A program made the position numbers and the translations under genes. Below are positions 24,040-34,904 of a stretch of 64,000 nt of DNA, one piece after another (positions within the stretch are counted from its first letter, which is position 1; the number at the start of each line of letters is the position of its first letter). The DNA is taken from assembly GCF_040869045.1 (NCBI RefSeq), contig NC_090319.1, forward strand, positions 392,723,601 through 392,787,600, written 5' to 3'. Under the pieces are notes generated by a model that was not told where the DNA came from, ran no database searches, and saw nothing but the letters and a program-made list of their open reading frames with translations. Source of the stretch: Eurosta solidaginis (Eukaryota; Arthropoda; Insecta; Diptera; Tephritidae).

Positions 24040-24200
24040 GCCTGCGTATTTCGGAACTAACCCAAAGAAAATCACAAAATAGTTCCGAAATTACCACAAA
24101 ATGACCCCGAAATATAAACGAAATGATCCTTAAATAGTTCCCAAAACCATCCCGAAATGATGTGGAAATACTTAGTCCTGATATGACCTTAAAAGGACTC
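24040..24200. repeat. Degenerate (CCGAAATGAT)n-like microrepeat
   Basis: Irregular repetition of C-C-G-A-A-A-T/CCCCGAAAT words separated by 8-20 bases. A similar stretch occurs in the second intron of the V-ATPase gene (50860-51160). No known element recognised. Confidence 0.45.
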
Positions 24201-25049
24201 CCGACACGATACTGATATAGGCTCGATTATCGAGAGAAAGTTGCGAAATGACCCCGAAGTAAAGATATACGCCGCCGCCGATTTTGGTCGTTTTTCGCAT
24301 ACCGCCGGCGAATGTCAAAAATACCTCGTTTAAGACTGTTTAGGCCATTTATTGTTCATTTCAAAAATTGTTTCATGTCGAAAATTGATCGGATGTGGTC
24401 GAAAGTATGGTATTAACGGATGCGCATCACTGCCAGTTATAAGAAACTAATTGCGAAATTTAACTCTTTCGAATTGTTCAAAAGTTATTTATAAAAACAG
24501 GCACTTTCGATGTAAGCTTAACACGGACTTGCAATTCACAAAGTTATTAAAACAAAACACTAAAAGAAAAGTTATATAATAAATTTATATGCTGACTGCA
24601 TATTTTTTTTCAAAAAGTTTGTAATGAACAATGAATTCAAATAAAATGGCTCACGGCGAACAGGTTTTCAAATTGTCTTCAAGTTGTTAAAAAAGCAAAA
24701 TACCCAAAAAGTGTCGATTTAAAAAAAAATTTTATATTGCGATTGGCTGAAAGAATAAGCGAAATCAGTGATGCAAAATCCTTTAGTAGGTTCTAGGGGC
24801 ATAAACACCCCTTTGAAATGATTCTTACCTCATACTTTAGTTGAGGATATATCTACGTATGGGAAGGGTTTGAAAAATCATTTGGGCTTTCATTCAAACA
24901 TCTGTTGTTTATTTGCGAAACTTAAAAATAGCGTCTGAAATGTTAATTTTGATTTTCACACTTCATCCTTCAACACCCAAGTCTCCCGGTTTGACATTTC
25001 CTAAAATTGGCGGCCCTATCCAAAACTAGTCCCTTGGAGTGAATCACAT

Positions 25050-25980
25050 TGATTATAGCTTATCAACTAAGTTTAAATATCACCTACACCTTACGGTTCC
25101 TTTTACAAATGTGAATACGTAGGCACATATATTTACCAGGTGAGGCTTTGTCCTTCGCAAGAACACTCAAAGTGGTGAAGTAAAAGCTTTCCCAAGACAG
25201 TCCAAGTTCCTTGTAAAATTTTAATTATGTAGATGCGCCGAGGATTATACGATTTTCACCCATTCCGCAATGACATCCACTTAGACGAGGGCGGCATCCT
25301 TGGCCGAAAAGTCACTCCCTAACGTTTCAAGGTGCTTCTCTGGTTTAGCTCGGAAGCATTTCTCGACAAGCATCCGTTGCAAAGTCTTCGGAGCTACGCC
25401 TAGAGCTTCTAGGAAAGTGACGTCGACGAAGGTATGAGTTCGAAGTCGCAGTCCTATAGCTTCTGTGCTGGCATATGGTGTGAGGGTCAGGAGGCGTGAT
25501 AGCGACTGGTGGTCGGGATTGCTACTATTCGCACATTGAGAATTGTAGCTCTTAAAAACAGCCGAAAAAACTGGAGGCGCCCTGTGCCACGAGAGTCAGA
25601 GTATTAATAGAAGATTAATAGCAACCGTAAGTCGCCTTTGTGCGTGACCGCCAAGGAGCCACAAATTATTTAAAGAAATTGTGTTCGTGAGGATTACGAG
25701 GAGTTAACCTTAGGTGAAACTACGCTTTGGACAACATATACAGACAAAAGTGTGACTATTTTATGTATCTCCAATTCCAAAGACCGGGGTTAGGTTCGAA
25801 ACCTCCCTGGAGCAAGTGAACGAGGGACAATCCCTCCGCAAGGAGCTACTACTGAAAATTTCTGAACGGTCTGCGAGATCTTGAGAAAAAAACCCCGTAT
25901 CTTTCCGAAATGGCCAACACGTTGATTTCCTTAAATACATACAAACAAAACCTTTCCTAAATATTATTTTTTTTAAATAG
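25050..25980. repeat. GC-richer decayed repeat, possibly LINE ORF1-derived
   Basis: The segment is less AT-rich than its surroundings. ACCGGGGTTAGGTTCGAAAC ... CAAGGAGCTACTACTGAAAA at 25780-25860 resembles ACCGGGGCTAGGCTTAATGC ... CAAGGAGCTCGTCCGAAAAT at 6150-6225, inside the decayed LINE. The part at 25110-25220 is reminiscent of the GTTGTTGTTG-headed repeat. No frame is intact and no domain can be named. Confidence 0.4.
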
Positions 25981-25983
25981 AAC

Positions 25984-27984
25984 AAGTAAAAACGGGACTG
26001 TCTTCGGCTGTGCCGAAGACTTCATACCTTTCATGAATGGGGCTGAACAATAATCTTATCCCGCTCGTAATCTCCGAATAATCGGATGTATAAGATAAGA
26101 AATATATAGTGAACAGATCTACATACCTTAACGATTTTTAAGATAAATATAAAATAAAAAATAGGTAGGTACTTTGTGTGAGGATCCAAAGTTTCAGGTT
26201 TTTTGTGGTCTGCGTGTAAAAACTATGACTACGAATCACGTATTTCAACAATATATGACGTAAACGTAACTATTTGATGAAATTTGATGAATTTTGAAGC
26301 TTCTAGCCGTAAAAAGGGGGCAAAAATTAGAGTTTATATGGGGTATATAATATATATACCACCGATCTCTATGATTTTTTCAGACAACAATATATGCTAT
26401 ATACGTAAGCATATGGTGAAATTTGAAGCGTCTAGCTGTTAAAAAGGGGCAGAAATTGTGCACAGTTTCTTATCTGAACAATCGGTTGTATGAGATATAT
26501 ACTATATATACCACCGGTATCTGTGATTTTCTCAGACAACAATATATGCTATACACGTAAGCATTTGGTGAAATTTGAACATATCTAAACGATTTTTAAG
26601 ATAAATATAAAATAAAAAATAGGTAGGTAATCTGTGTGAGGATGCAAAGCTTCACGTTTTTTGTGGTCTGCATGTAAAAACTATGACTACGAATCACGTC
26701 TTTCAAAAATATATGACGTAGACGTAACTATTTGATAAAATTTGATGAATTTTGAAGCTTCTAGCCGTAAAAAAGGGGCAAAAATGACAGTTTATATGAA
26801 GTATATAATATATATACCACCGATCTCTATGATTTTTTCAGACAACAATATATGCTATATACGTAAGCATTTTGTGAAATTTGAAGCTTCTAGCTGTTAA
26901 AATGGGGTAGAAATTGCGAAAAGTTTCTTATCTGAACAATCGGTTGTATGAGATATATACTATGTATACCACCGATCTCAATGATTTTTTCAGACATCAA
27001 TATATGCTATATACGTAAGCAATCGGTGAAATTTGAAGCTTCTAGCTGTTAAAATGGGGTAGAAATTGCGAAAAGTTTCTTATATGAACAATCGGTTGTA
27101 TGAGATATATACTATATATACAACCGATCTCTATGATTTTTTCAGACAACAATATATGCTATATACGTAAGCAATCGGTGAAATTTGAAGCTTATAGCTG
27201 TTAAAATGGGGTAGAAATTGCGAAAAGTTTCTTATCTGAACAATCGGTTGTATGAGATATATACTATATATACAACCGATCTCTATGATTTTTTCAGACA
27301 ACAATATATGCTATATACGTAAGCAATCGGTGAAATTTGAAGCTTATAGCTGTTAAAATGGGGTAGAAATTGCGAAAAGTTTCTTATCTGAACAATCGGT
27401 TGTATGAGATATATACTATATATACAACCGATCTTTATGATTTTTTCAGACAACAATATATGCTATATACGTAAGCATTCGTTGAAATTTGAAGCCTCTA
27501 GCTCTTAAAATAGGGCAGTAATTACGAAAAGTTCCTTATCTGAACAATCGGTTGTGGGGGATATATACTATATATACGACCGATCTCATCAATTTTTTCA
27601 GGCAACAATACGTGCAATATACGAAAGTATATGGTGAAGTTTGAAGCTTCAATCTGTTAAATTGGGTAAGATATTACAAAAATCCTCTTTTTCTGAAAAA
27701 TCGGTTGTATGGAGGATATATGCTATAGTGGTCCGATCCGGTCGGTTCCGACAAATGTCTAATCGGACACCCAAATACACCCGCTCACCAAATTTTATCA
27801 AGATATCTCAAAAATTGAGGGACTAGTTTGCATACAAACAGACAGACGGACATGGCTAAATCAACTCAGCTCTTCAACCTGATTATTTCGGTATACTTAA
27901 TGGTGGGTCTATCTATTTTCCTTTAAGGACTTACAATTTTCGGTTTCGTGACGAAATTAATATACCATTTCATTTTCATGAAAG
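25984..27984 (+). mobile_element. Tandem-repeat DINE/Helentron-like element, copy A
   Basis: It begins AACAAGTAAAAACGGGACTG followed by a perfect 9-bp-stem hairpin (GTCTTCGGC TGT GCCGAAGAC). Near the start ATACCTTTCATGAA is the inverse of TTCATGAAAGGTAT at the end. The interior is a tandem array. There is no coding capacity. Terminal hairpin, short subterminal inverted repeat and a central minisatellite of about 150 bases match the general architecture of non-autonomous DINE-1/Helentron-type elements; that assignment is inference. Copy B is at 30992-33014, same orientation. Confidence 0.7.
26385..27640 (+). repeat. 152-bp tandem array in copy A
   Basis: The marker CAGACAACAATATATGCTAT recurs at about 27143, 27295 and 27447 (exactly 152 apart) and earlier at about 26381, 26530, 26838 and 26992. 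A block at 26150-26350 is duplicated at 26580-26800, so the left part is a higher-order duplication. A final diverged unit lies at about 27597. Confidence 0.8.
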
Positions 27985-29090
27985 GTATAAAAATGAAGCT
28001 TTTTAAAGTAAGAACACTGGCGTACGCCGGCGCCGCCGATAAAGTGATCGGCGTAAACCTCTACCCCGTAGGGACCCAAGGGCGTGGAATGGTGATGACC
28101 GGAACTCAGCGAACGCCCATATATGTATGTACTTCATCTTGCTACCGAAACCTCTCAGCCTAATGAACAATCATGTGCTAATTAAAGTACATACATAGTT
28201 AGTCGGCGGTTAACATATCAGCTGCTATATTTCATGCGGGCGATATATACATATATGTATAATCATGTGATTCTCTTTAAATACTTACATACATACATAT
28301 CTCCGAGTATGTAAAAGTACTGTGCGTAACTAAGATAAGATAATTAGGTATGCATGTACGTATGTATGCAGATATTTTAACTTTAAACTCACCTGATCAA
28401 CAATTTAAATAGGAATCTGTCGTTTGCGCGAACTTTTCATTTCTTAGAAAATTAGTAGTGCTTTGAACATACATACATATGTAGATAGGTGAGTATTGCG
28501 TGCTCACATATTAAGAACATACGGTGTGTGCTCACTAAGTGCGTTGGGTTCCTAAAAATTGTTGGGTCATGTAATCTCTTTATGCCGTTTTTTAATACTT
28601 ATAAAGTGCTATTCCTGAAATTAGGAACTAGATCAAGTTGTACATACATATATTAAATGATTCCTAATAAAATTGCTGCCCAGCTATATTTCCGCAAAGT
28701 TTTATTTTTTCATACAGTTCCATTATATAAATGAGATTCAAAGTCATCTATGTCCGCTAATTTTGTCTTTTTGAGTATTTTATAAAAGTCAGCATAATCT
28801 CGCCAGTTGCTATCTTGGTCTGTCATAATATTAAAATTTTGAGTTCAAACAGTTTACAATAAAACATGTGATATGTACATATGTATGTATTTCTCTGGAT
28901 GTATTCACGCAAATTATCCAGCTAATGTGAGCAAAAAGTATATACATACATATGTTTTAAGGGCAGAGATATGCTCGGTGCCTAATACTTTTGTATATAC
29001 TTTAGGGCGGGTCTTGAAAAATTAAATGAACGATTTTTTGCCGCCTCACGACTTTAAATGCTTATACCTATCTTATTTTCTTGAATTTCC
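27985..29090. other. Intergenic DNA with ACAT/TATG microsatellites
   Basis: A CG-rich patch at 28020-28110 (CGCCGGCGCCGCCGAT) resembles one at 24270-24310 (CGCCGCCGCCGATTTT). The remainder is AT-rich with ACATACATA runs. No gene recognised. Confidence 0.45.
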
Positions 29091-29264
29091 GATGTATACT
29101 GGAACGATTTTCCGTCATCCCTTGTCAAATTTGGGTTCGAGACAAACCGTTTTCGGCGTTGTGCCATAATCAGTGTCGATTTTCGTTTCGTTTCGAGAAC
29201 GAAGCCGTTTTGTCTCGAAACCAAATTTGACAAGGGATGACGGAAAATTGTTCCAATATACATC
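29091..29264. repeat. Fold-back with ~62-bp arms
   Basis: GATGTATACTGGAACGATTT ... GGTTCGAGACAAACCG is mirrored by CGTTTTGTCTCGAAACC ... TTGTTCCAATATACATC with about 45 bases between. The 69-residue minus frame across it is a by-product. Probably a MITE or fold-back element without a recognisable target duplication. Confidence 0.65.
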
Positions 29265-29469
29265 GCTTATATCTATCCTTGGAGTCAAAGTTCAGATTCC
29301 GCTATGTAAATTCAAAAATTTTTCACTTGTTTCTTAATATGTAGTATGCAACACCGATAATACTATAGTCAATGGCATATCTAACCGGGTTTTATGTAAA
29401 ACAGAAAAACATCGAAAAAATTATGGATTTTCAGCATTTGCATTAAACATAATGTGGTGTTTAACCACA

Positions 29470-29830
29470 AAGCTAAGGTTGGCTGGCCAATGAAGACCTA
29501 ACTTAGACTGAATACGTCTGTACCTGAACTTCTGTTATAAAATAAGTCCGTCCTCTTGGGAAATACTAGAAGTTTTCTAAGGTCTAGCTTAGTTGCTGCC
29601 TCGAGTTCTGGCAACTCTGCTGTACCTAACAGCTGAAGACTTAACCTCTCAAGTGCAGGACACGAAAGAGCGTGCTCAACTGTTTCTTCCTTCAGCCGCA
29701 CTTATTACATCTGCTGCTGTTACTGCTGAGGCCTAATTTGTATGCCTGTGATGCCAGAAGGCAGAGTTCAGTTAGTATGGTCTTCATGAGTCTTAAGTCT
29801 TCTCCCTTTATAGATATGAGGAACTTTGTA
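29470..29830 (-). pseudogene. 3' fragment of jockey-like LINE
   Basis: On the minus strand, E-E-T-V-E-H followed by C-P-A-L-E-R and a L-L-G-T-A-E-L-P-E-L-E block matches the C-terminus also seen at 16280-16440. The 3' flank TTCATTGGCCAGCC matches 16510-16540. It is truncated upstream; this is the same family as the decayed LINE at 4590-8130. Confidence 0.6.
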
Positions 29831-30181
29831 ACTGTTATGATGATCTAAGACAGTTTGCATCCCCACACTTTTATTCACGCCTTTCCTGCTTTATGGATCA
29901 TAGGCAAGTGAATTGGGAAGTCTATACATCGAGAGCTGCACTTTCTTTTGCCATCTCATTGGGCTTTTCTTTACCTCCTATTTATGACCGAGAAACCCGT
30001 GTAGATGTATGGCCCGGTTTGAGAGAAGTCTCCCTAATGCTTGTTTGCATTAGTTTCCAAAAATAAGAACATATTTGGTTAAGTGCAATACTTATGTATA
30101 ATTACAAATAAATTTTATTTTGATTAAAATAAAAGCGATAAAAATTAGGCTATCGAACTATTTAACAAAATAATAATATAT

Positions 30182-30555
30182 TGTAACGAATTTCAGGGAA
30201 CTCCGCTTACTTGCAAACTTCTGCTTACGTTCGTATCGCTAAACTGTTGAATAAAACACTCCAATATTCTGTATTACAAAATGGTCTTTATTGACTGCTT
30301 TGAAAGTACTTCACAGTTAAGCTTCACTTCGCAACTGATAACATGTTCAAAACAAACTGATTGCTCATGCCTCAGCTGGTGCTGCTTTTATACTCTTCTA
30401 GAATTTACTAGTTTGCTGATGATTGCATACTTTTGTGCGTCTCTTCTCTGCTGCTTGTATGGACATATGGGTAGACATAATGATTGATTTGTTGATGTGC
30501 ATACGAGTCAATGCTTAGTATCGGCTTAGAGATGATAGTATCCCTTAGAGCTATT
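30182..30555 (-). repeat. Lone, truncated LTR of the gypsy family
   Basis: It starts TGTAACGAATTTC. It shares GCTAAACTGTTGAATAAA, CACTCCAATATTC, ATGGTCTTTATT (minus-strand poly(A) signal region), TGCTTTTATACTCTTC (minus-strand TATA) and ATCGGCTTAGAGATG with the full LTRs. The final TTCGTAACA part is missing. No internal region adjoins, so it is a solo or truncated LTR. Confidence 0.65.
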
Positions 30556-30991
30556 GTGATTTAAAAAACGGCATCACATCAGGTTATTTAATTTTTTTGT
30601 TGAGAAAATGGTGATTTCATTAAGCTTCAGCAGCCCTAAATACTATTCTCATTGAATTGCAAACTTCCGTAGCATATTTTTTACAGTACACTAACAAAAT
30701 ATACGGTTATGCATTAGCTAGGTCATTGCAAAACCGCAACATCAAAAACCGTAGTTAATTTTTTTAATATCGAATAGCAAATAATCAACTGTGAAAACAA
30801 AATAAATATGTAGTGCAAAGCAAAAAGTTTTAATAAAAAAAGTTGCTCATGATCCGTAGCTTATATTTGCTATAATTAGCAACATTTCCAACTTCAAATA
30901 CACAAAAATCTGAACTCCTTAATTATTATGCTTTTTACAAATAATAAGATGGATGGCAGCCGTTTCCTCTTAAATTTTAAACACAATCAAA

Positions 30992-33014
30992 ACAAGTAAG
31001 AACGGGACTGTCTTCGGCTGTGCCGAAGACTTCATACCTTTCATGAATGGGGCTGAACAATAATCTTATTCCGCTCGTAATCTCCGAATAATCGGATGTA
31101 TAAGATAAGAAATATATAGTGAACAGATCTACATACCTTAACGATTTTTAAGATAAATATAAAATAAAAAATAGGTAGGTAATCTGTGTGAGGATGCAAA
31201 GCTTCACGTTTTTTGTGGTCTGCATGTAAAAACTATGAGTACGAATCACATCTTTCAAAAATATATGACGTAAACGTAACTATTTGATGAAATTTGATGA
31301 ATTTTGAAGCTTCTAGCCGTAAAAAGGGGCAAAAATGACAGTTTATATGAAGTATATAATATATATACCACCGATCTCTATGATTTTTTCAGACAACAAT
31401 ATATGCTATATACGTAGGCATATTGTGAAATTTGAAGCTTGCAGCTGTTAAAACGGGGCAGAAATTGCGTAAAGTTTCTTATCTGAGCAATCGGTTGTAT
31501 GAGATATATACTATATATACAACCGATCTCTATGATTTTTTCAGACAACAATATATGCTATATACGTAAGCAATCGGTGAAATTTGAAGCTTATAGCTGT
31601 TAAAATGGGGTAGAAATTGCGTAAAGTTTCTTATCTGAACAATCGGTTGTATGAGATATATACTATATATACAACCGATCTCTATGATTTTTTCAGACAA
31701 CAATATATGCTATATACGTAAGCAATCGGTGAAATTTGAAGCTTATAGCTGTTAAAATGGGGTAGAAATTGCGAACAGTTTCTTATCTGAACAATCGGTT
31801 GTATGAGATATATACTATATATACAACCGATCTCTATGATTTTTGCAGACAAAAATATATGCTATATATGTACGTAAGAAATCGGTGAAATTTAAAACTT
31901 ATAGCTGTTAAAATGGGGTAGAAATTGCGAAAAGTTTCTTATCTGAACAATCGGTTGTATGAGATATATACTATATATACAACCGATCTCTATGATTTTT
32001 TCAGACAACAATATATGCTATATACGTAAGCAATCGGTGAAATTTGAAGCTTATAGCTGTTAAAATGGGGTAGAAATTGCGAAAAGTTTCTTATCTGAAC
32101 AATCGGTTGTATGAGATATATACTATATATACAACCGATCTCTATGATTTTTGCAGACAAAAATATATGCTATATATGTACGTAAGAAATCGGTGAAATT
32201 TAAAACTTATAGCTGTTAAAATGGGGTAGAAATTGCGAAATGTTTCTTATCTGAACACTCGGTTGTATGAGATATATACTATATATACAACCGATCTCTA
32301 TGATTTTTTCAGACAACAATATATGCTATATACGCAAGTATTCGGTGAAATTTGAAGCTTCTAGCTGTTAAAATGGGGCTAAAATTTGCGAAAATATATA
32401 TATATATATACTATATATATATACTATATATACCACCGATCTTTATGATTTTTTCAGACAACAATATATGCTATATACGTAAGCATTCGTTGAAATTTGA
32501 AGTCTCTAGCTCTTAAAATAGGGCAGTAATTACGAAAAGTTCCTTATCTGAACAATCGGTTGTGGGGGATATATACTATATATACGACCGATCTCATCAA
32601 TTTTTTCAGGCAACAATACGTGCAAAATACGAAAGTATATGGTGAAGCTTGAAGCTTCAATCTGTTAAATTGGGTAAGATATTATAAAAATCCTCTTTTT
32701 CTGAAAAATCGGTTGTATGGAGGATATATGCTATAGTGGTCCGATCCGGTCGGTTCCGACAAATGTCTAATCGGACACCCAAATACACCCGCTCACCAAA
32801 TTTTATCAAGATATCTCAAAAATTGAGGGACTAGTTTGCATACAAACAGACAGACGGACAGACGGACAGACGGACATGGCTAAATCAACTCAGCTCTTCA
32901 ACCTGATTATTTCGGTATACTTAATGGTGGGTCTATCTATTTTCCTTTAAGGACTTACAATTTTCGGTTTCGTGACGAAATTAATATACCATTTCATTTT
33001 CATGAAAGGTATAA
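30992..33014 (+). mobile_element. Tandem-repeat DINE/Helentron-like element, copy B
   Basis: This has the same ends as copy A: GTCTTCGGC hairpin at the head, ATACCTTTCATGAA near the start, and its inverse TTCATGAAAGGTAT at the tail. The last ~470 bases are almost identical to copy A apart from an expanded GACGGACA tract at about 32851-32877. The array inside is longer and more regular. It is non-coding, and lies 5 kb from copy A in the same orientation. Confidence 0.7.
31385..32640 (+). repeat. 152/156-bp tandem array in copy B
   Basis: About nine units are marked by CAGACAA.AATATATGCTATA at roughly 31390, 31542, 31694, 31846, 32002, 32153, 32310, 32455 and 32607. Units at 31846 and 32153 share a variant (GCAGACAAAAAT, ATATATGTACGTAAGAAATC), four bases longer. 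The array therefore shows a two-unit higher-order pattern of about 307 bases. Confidence 0.8.
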
Positions 33015-33528
33015 TAAAATGTATGCTGTATGTATGTATTCATAGGTGTTACGCCTAATCAAATACGTACCTACTTTTAAAAAAGCTACATATATATATA
33101 AAGTTGCAAATACTGCAAAAATAGAAATTAGCATTTTACTGGCGTTTTTTTTTTAATTTTCGCAAATCATTGAAAATAAAATATTTTTGGCTGTCATTTG
33201 TTACATTGACAATAAAGTTCGAAGTACCAAGCACAACCGACCATTGTGAAATGTGAACTTGAACTATTCTGTGACATGTGTTTGCCTTCTCCAATCTCCA
33301 AAAAATTAAAATTTATTTGTTAGATTTGATCATGGCATTACCATTTGAAAGGGTGAGTTTGGAACATCGTTTATCGGACCCTTATATTATTTTAAGTATA
33401 TTGTTTAAGCGACTTAAACTATGAACATTTTTCGTTCGTTTGCTTCAGTAGCCATTGAGTGTGCTTGTAATTCTCAACTGGTCAGTGAAATATTCTAAAG
33501 ACATAGTTTGAGTTTTTTAATTAAAAGC
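33015..33528. other. Intergenic DNA, nothing recognised
   Basis: AT-rich; no gene, RNA or repeat identified. Confidence 0.45.
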
Positions 33529-34129
33529 GAGGTTCTTCGGATGGTGTGCTAATACATCAGAGCCCAGTGCTCGCCTCCATATCACACTTTGAAGGGGTTC
33601 TTCAAATAGAAGATTAGGTGGCTCATTAGAGCGAAACCTCAGAGTGCCCAACGCTCGCCCCAAATTAAATAAATAGAGGTTCTTCGGATGGTGTGCTAAT
33701 ACATCAGAGCCCAGTGCTCGCCTCCATATCACACTTTGAAGGGGTTCTTCAAATAGAAGATGAGGTGGCTCATTAGAGCGCAACCTCAGAGTGCCCAACG
33801 CTCGCCCCAAATTAAATAAATAGAGGTTCTTCGGATGGTGTGCTAATACATCAGAGCCCAGTGCTCGCCTCCATATCACACTTTGAAGGGGTTCTTCAAA
33901 TAGAAGATGAGGTGGCTCATTAGAGCGAAACCTCAGAGTGCCCAACGCTCGCCCCAAATTAAATAAATAGAGGTTTTTCTTGTAGAAAATGTGGTGCCAA
34001 TACCTCAGAGCCGTCCCGCGCTCGCCTCCATATCACATTTTAAAGGGTTCTTCAAATAGAGGATGAGGTGGCTCAGTAGAGGGAAGCCTCAGAGCCCCCA
34101 GTGCTCGCCCCCAAATTAAATAAATAAAA
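33529..34129. repeat. 147-bp tandem repeat, four units
   Basis: AGGTTCTTCGGATGG begins units at 33530, 33677 and 33824 (147 apart), and a diverged fourth unit starts at 33971. The first three units are almost identical. Since 147 is divisible by three, a minus-strand frame stays open for 146 residues (repeat of 49 residues). It has no start context, family motif or flanking exon, so it is read as a by-product of the array. Confidence 0.85.
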
Positions 34130-34330
34130 GGTGTACTGATGCTATGCATCCTCCCATGACTTAAACACACCAATAACACTAAAACTACCCAACTTTATAA
34201 ACTGAATCCCTTAAAATAAACATAAATAAAGGTGTACTGATGCTATGCATCCTCCCATGACTTAAGTACACCAATAACACTAAAACTACCCAACTCAATA
34301 AATGGAATACATTAAATCAAAAACCCCATA
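34130..34330. repeat. 101-bp tandem duplication
   Basis: GGTGTACTGATGCTATGCAT starts at 34130 and 34231. The intervening CTCCCATGACTTAA and CCAATAACACTAAAACTACC blocks are repeated in both copies. It directly abuts the 147-bp array. Confidence 0.8.
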
Positions 34331-34381
34331 AACTCAATACAGTCCATTAATAATAATAATTTATAAATTTAAAAAAAAGGA

Positions 34382-34452
34382 ATGCTTGGTGGGAGTTGAA
34401 CCCGCAACCCCGGGCGTTTGGTCGGGTACGTCAGCCACTGTGCCACGACTCA
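34382..34452 (-). other. tRNA-like sequence
   Basis: On the minus strand an A-box-like CACAGTGGCTGACGTACC is followed by GCGGGTTCAACTCCCACC, a good B-box and T-arm. A 5' acceptor strand pairing with CCACCAAGC is not evident, so I call it a tRNA-derived relic (SINE head) rather than a tRNA gene. Confidence 0.45.
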
Positions 34453-34904
34453 TACGCTTACAAGCACATAAAATTACTCATTTATAACTCTTATTAAACT
34501 GCTCGCCCTCAATTGCCCAAAGCTTAGACATATATTAATGCGGTGCGCACACCTGGATCAATAAGGAGCTAACTCAAAAATCATAAATTGCGAAAATACG
34601 AGTACCTCCGAGCTTCCGAATTCAATAACTGCCGAACTGTATACTCTCTTGTTAATACCTCCACTAATAAGCGGAAAAAGCCTTTGTAAAAAATAAAAAT
34701 TTTATTTGCGCATATGTTCTGCTGTTTTGACCTTGGTGTGTGATATGATATCTTCGACCGTCGATGATTTGATTTTAAAAGACCCCCTTCATTAGAGCAG
34801 AAGTGGCCGAATCAAGTTTTTAAATCTCTTGTCCGATTATCTGTTAGCCTTCCGCAGAAGAACAAGGACTGGTAAGGTGCCTTAAACCCAGCTTTTCAGT
34901 ACAA

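Noticed and set aside
25984..33014. CRISPR-like arrays of regular repeats
   Set aside because: Units are 152-156 bases with no unique spacers, inside a eukaryotic transposable element, and no cas genes exist.
33517..33957. 146-residue minus-strand frame with 49-residue repeats
   Set aside because: It exists because the 147-bp tandem period is divisible by three. There is no family motif, no start context and no flanking exon.
34382..34452. Possible tRNA gene
   Set aside because: A- and B-box-like words are present but no acceptor stem or complete cloverleaf could be drawn; kept only as a tRNA-like relic.
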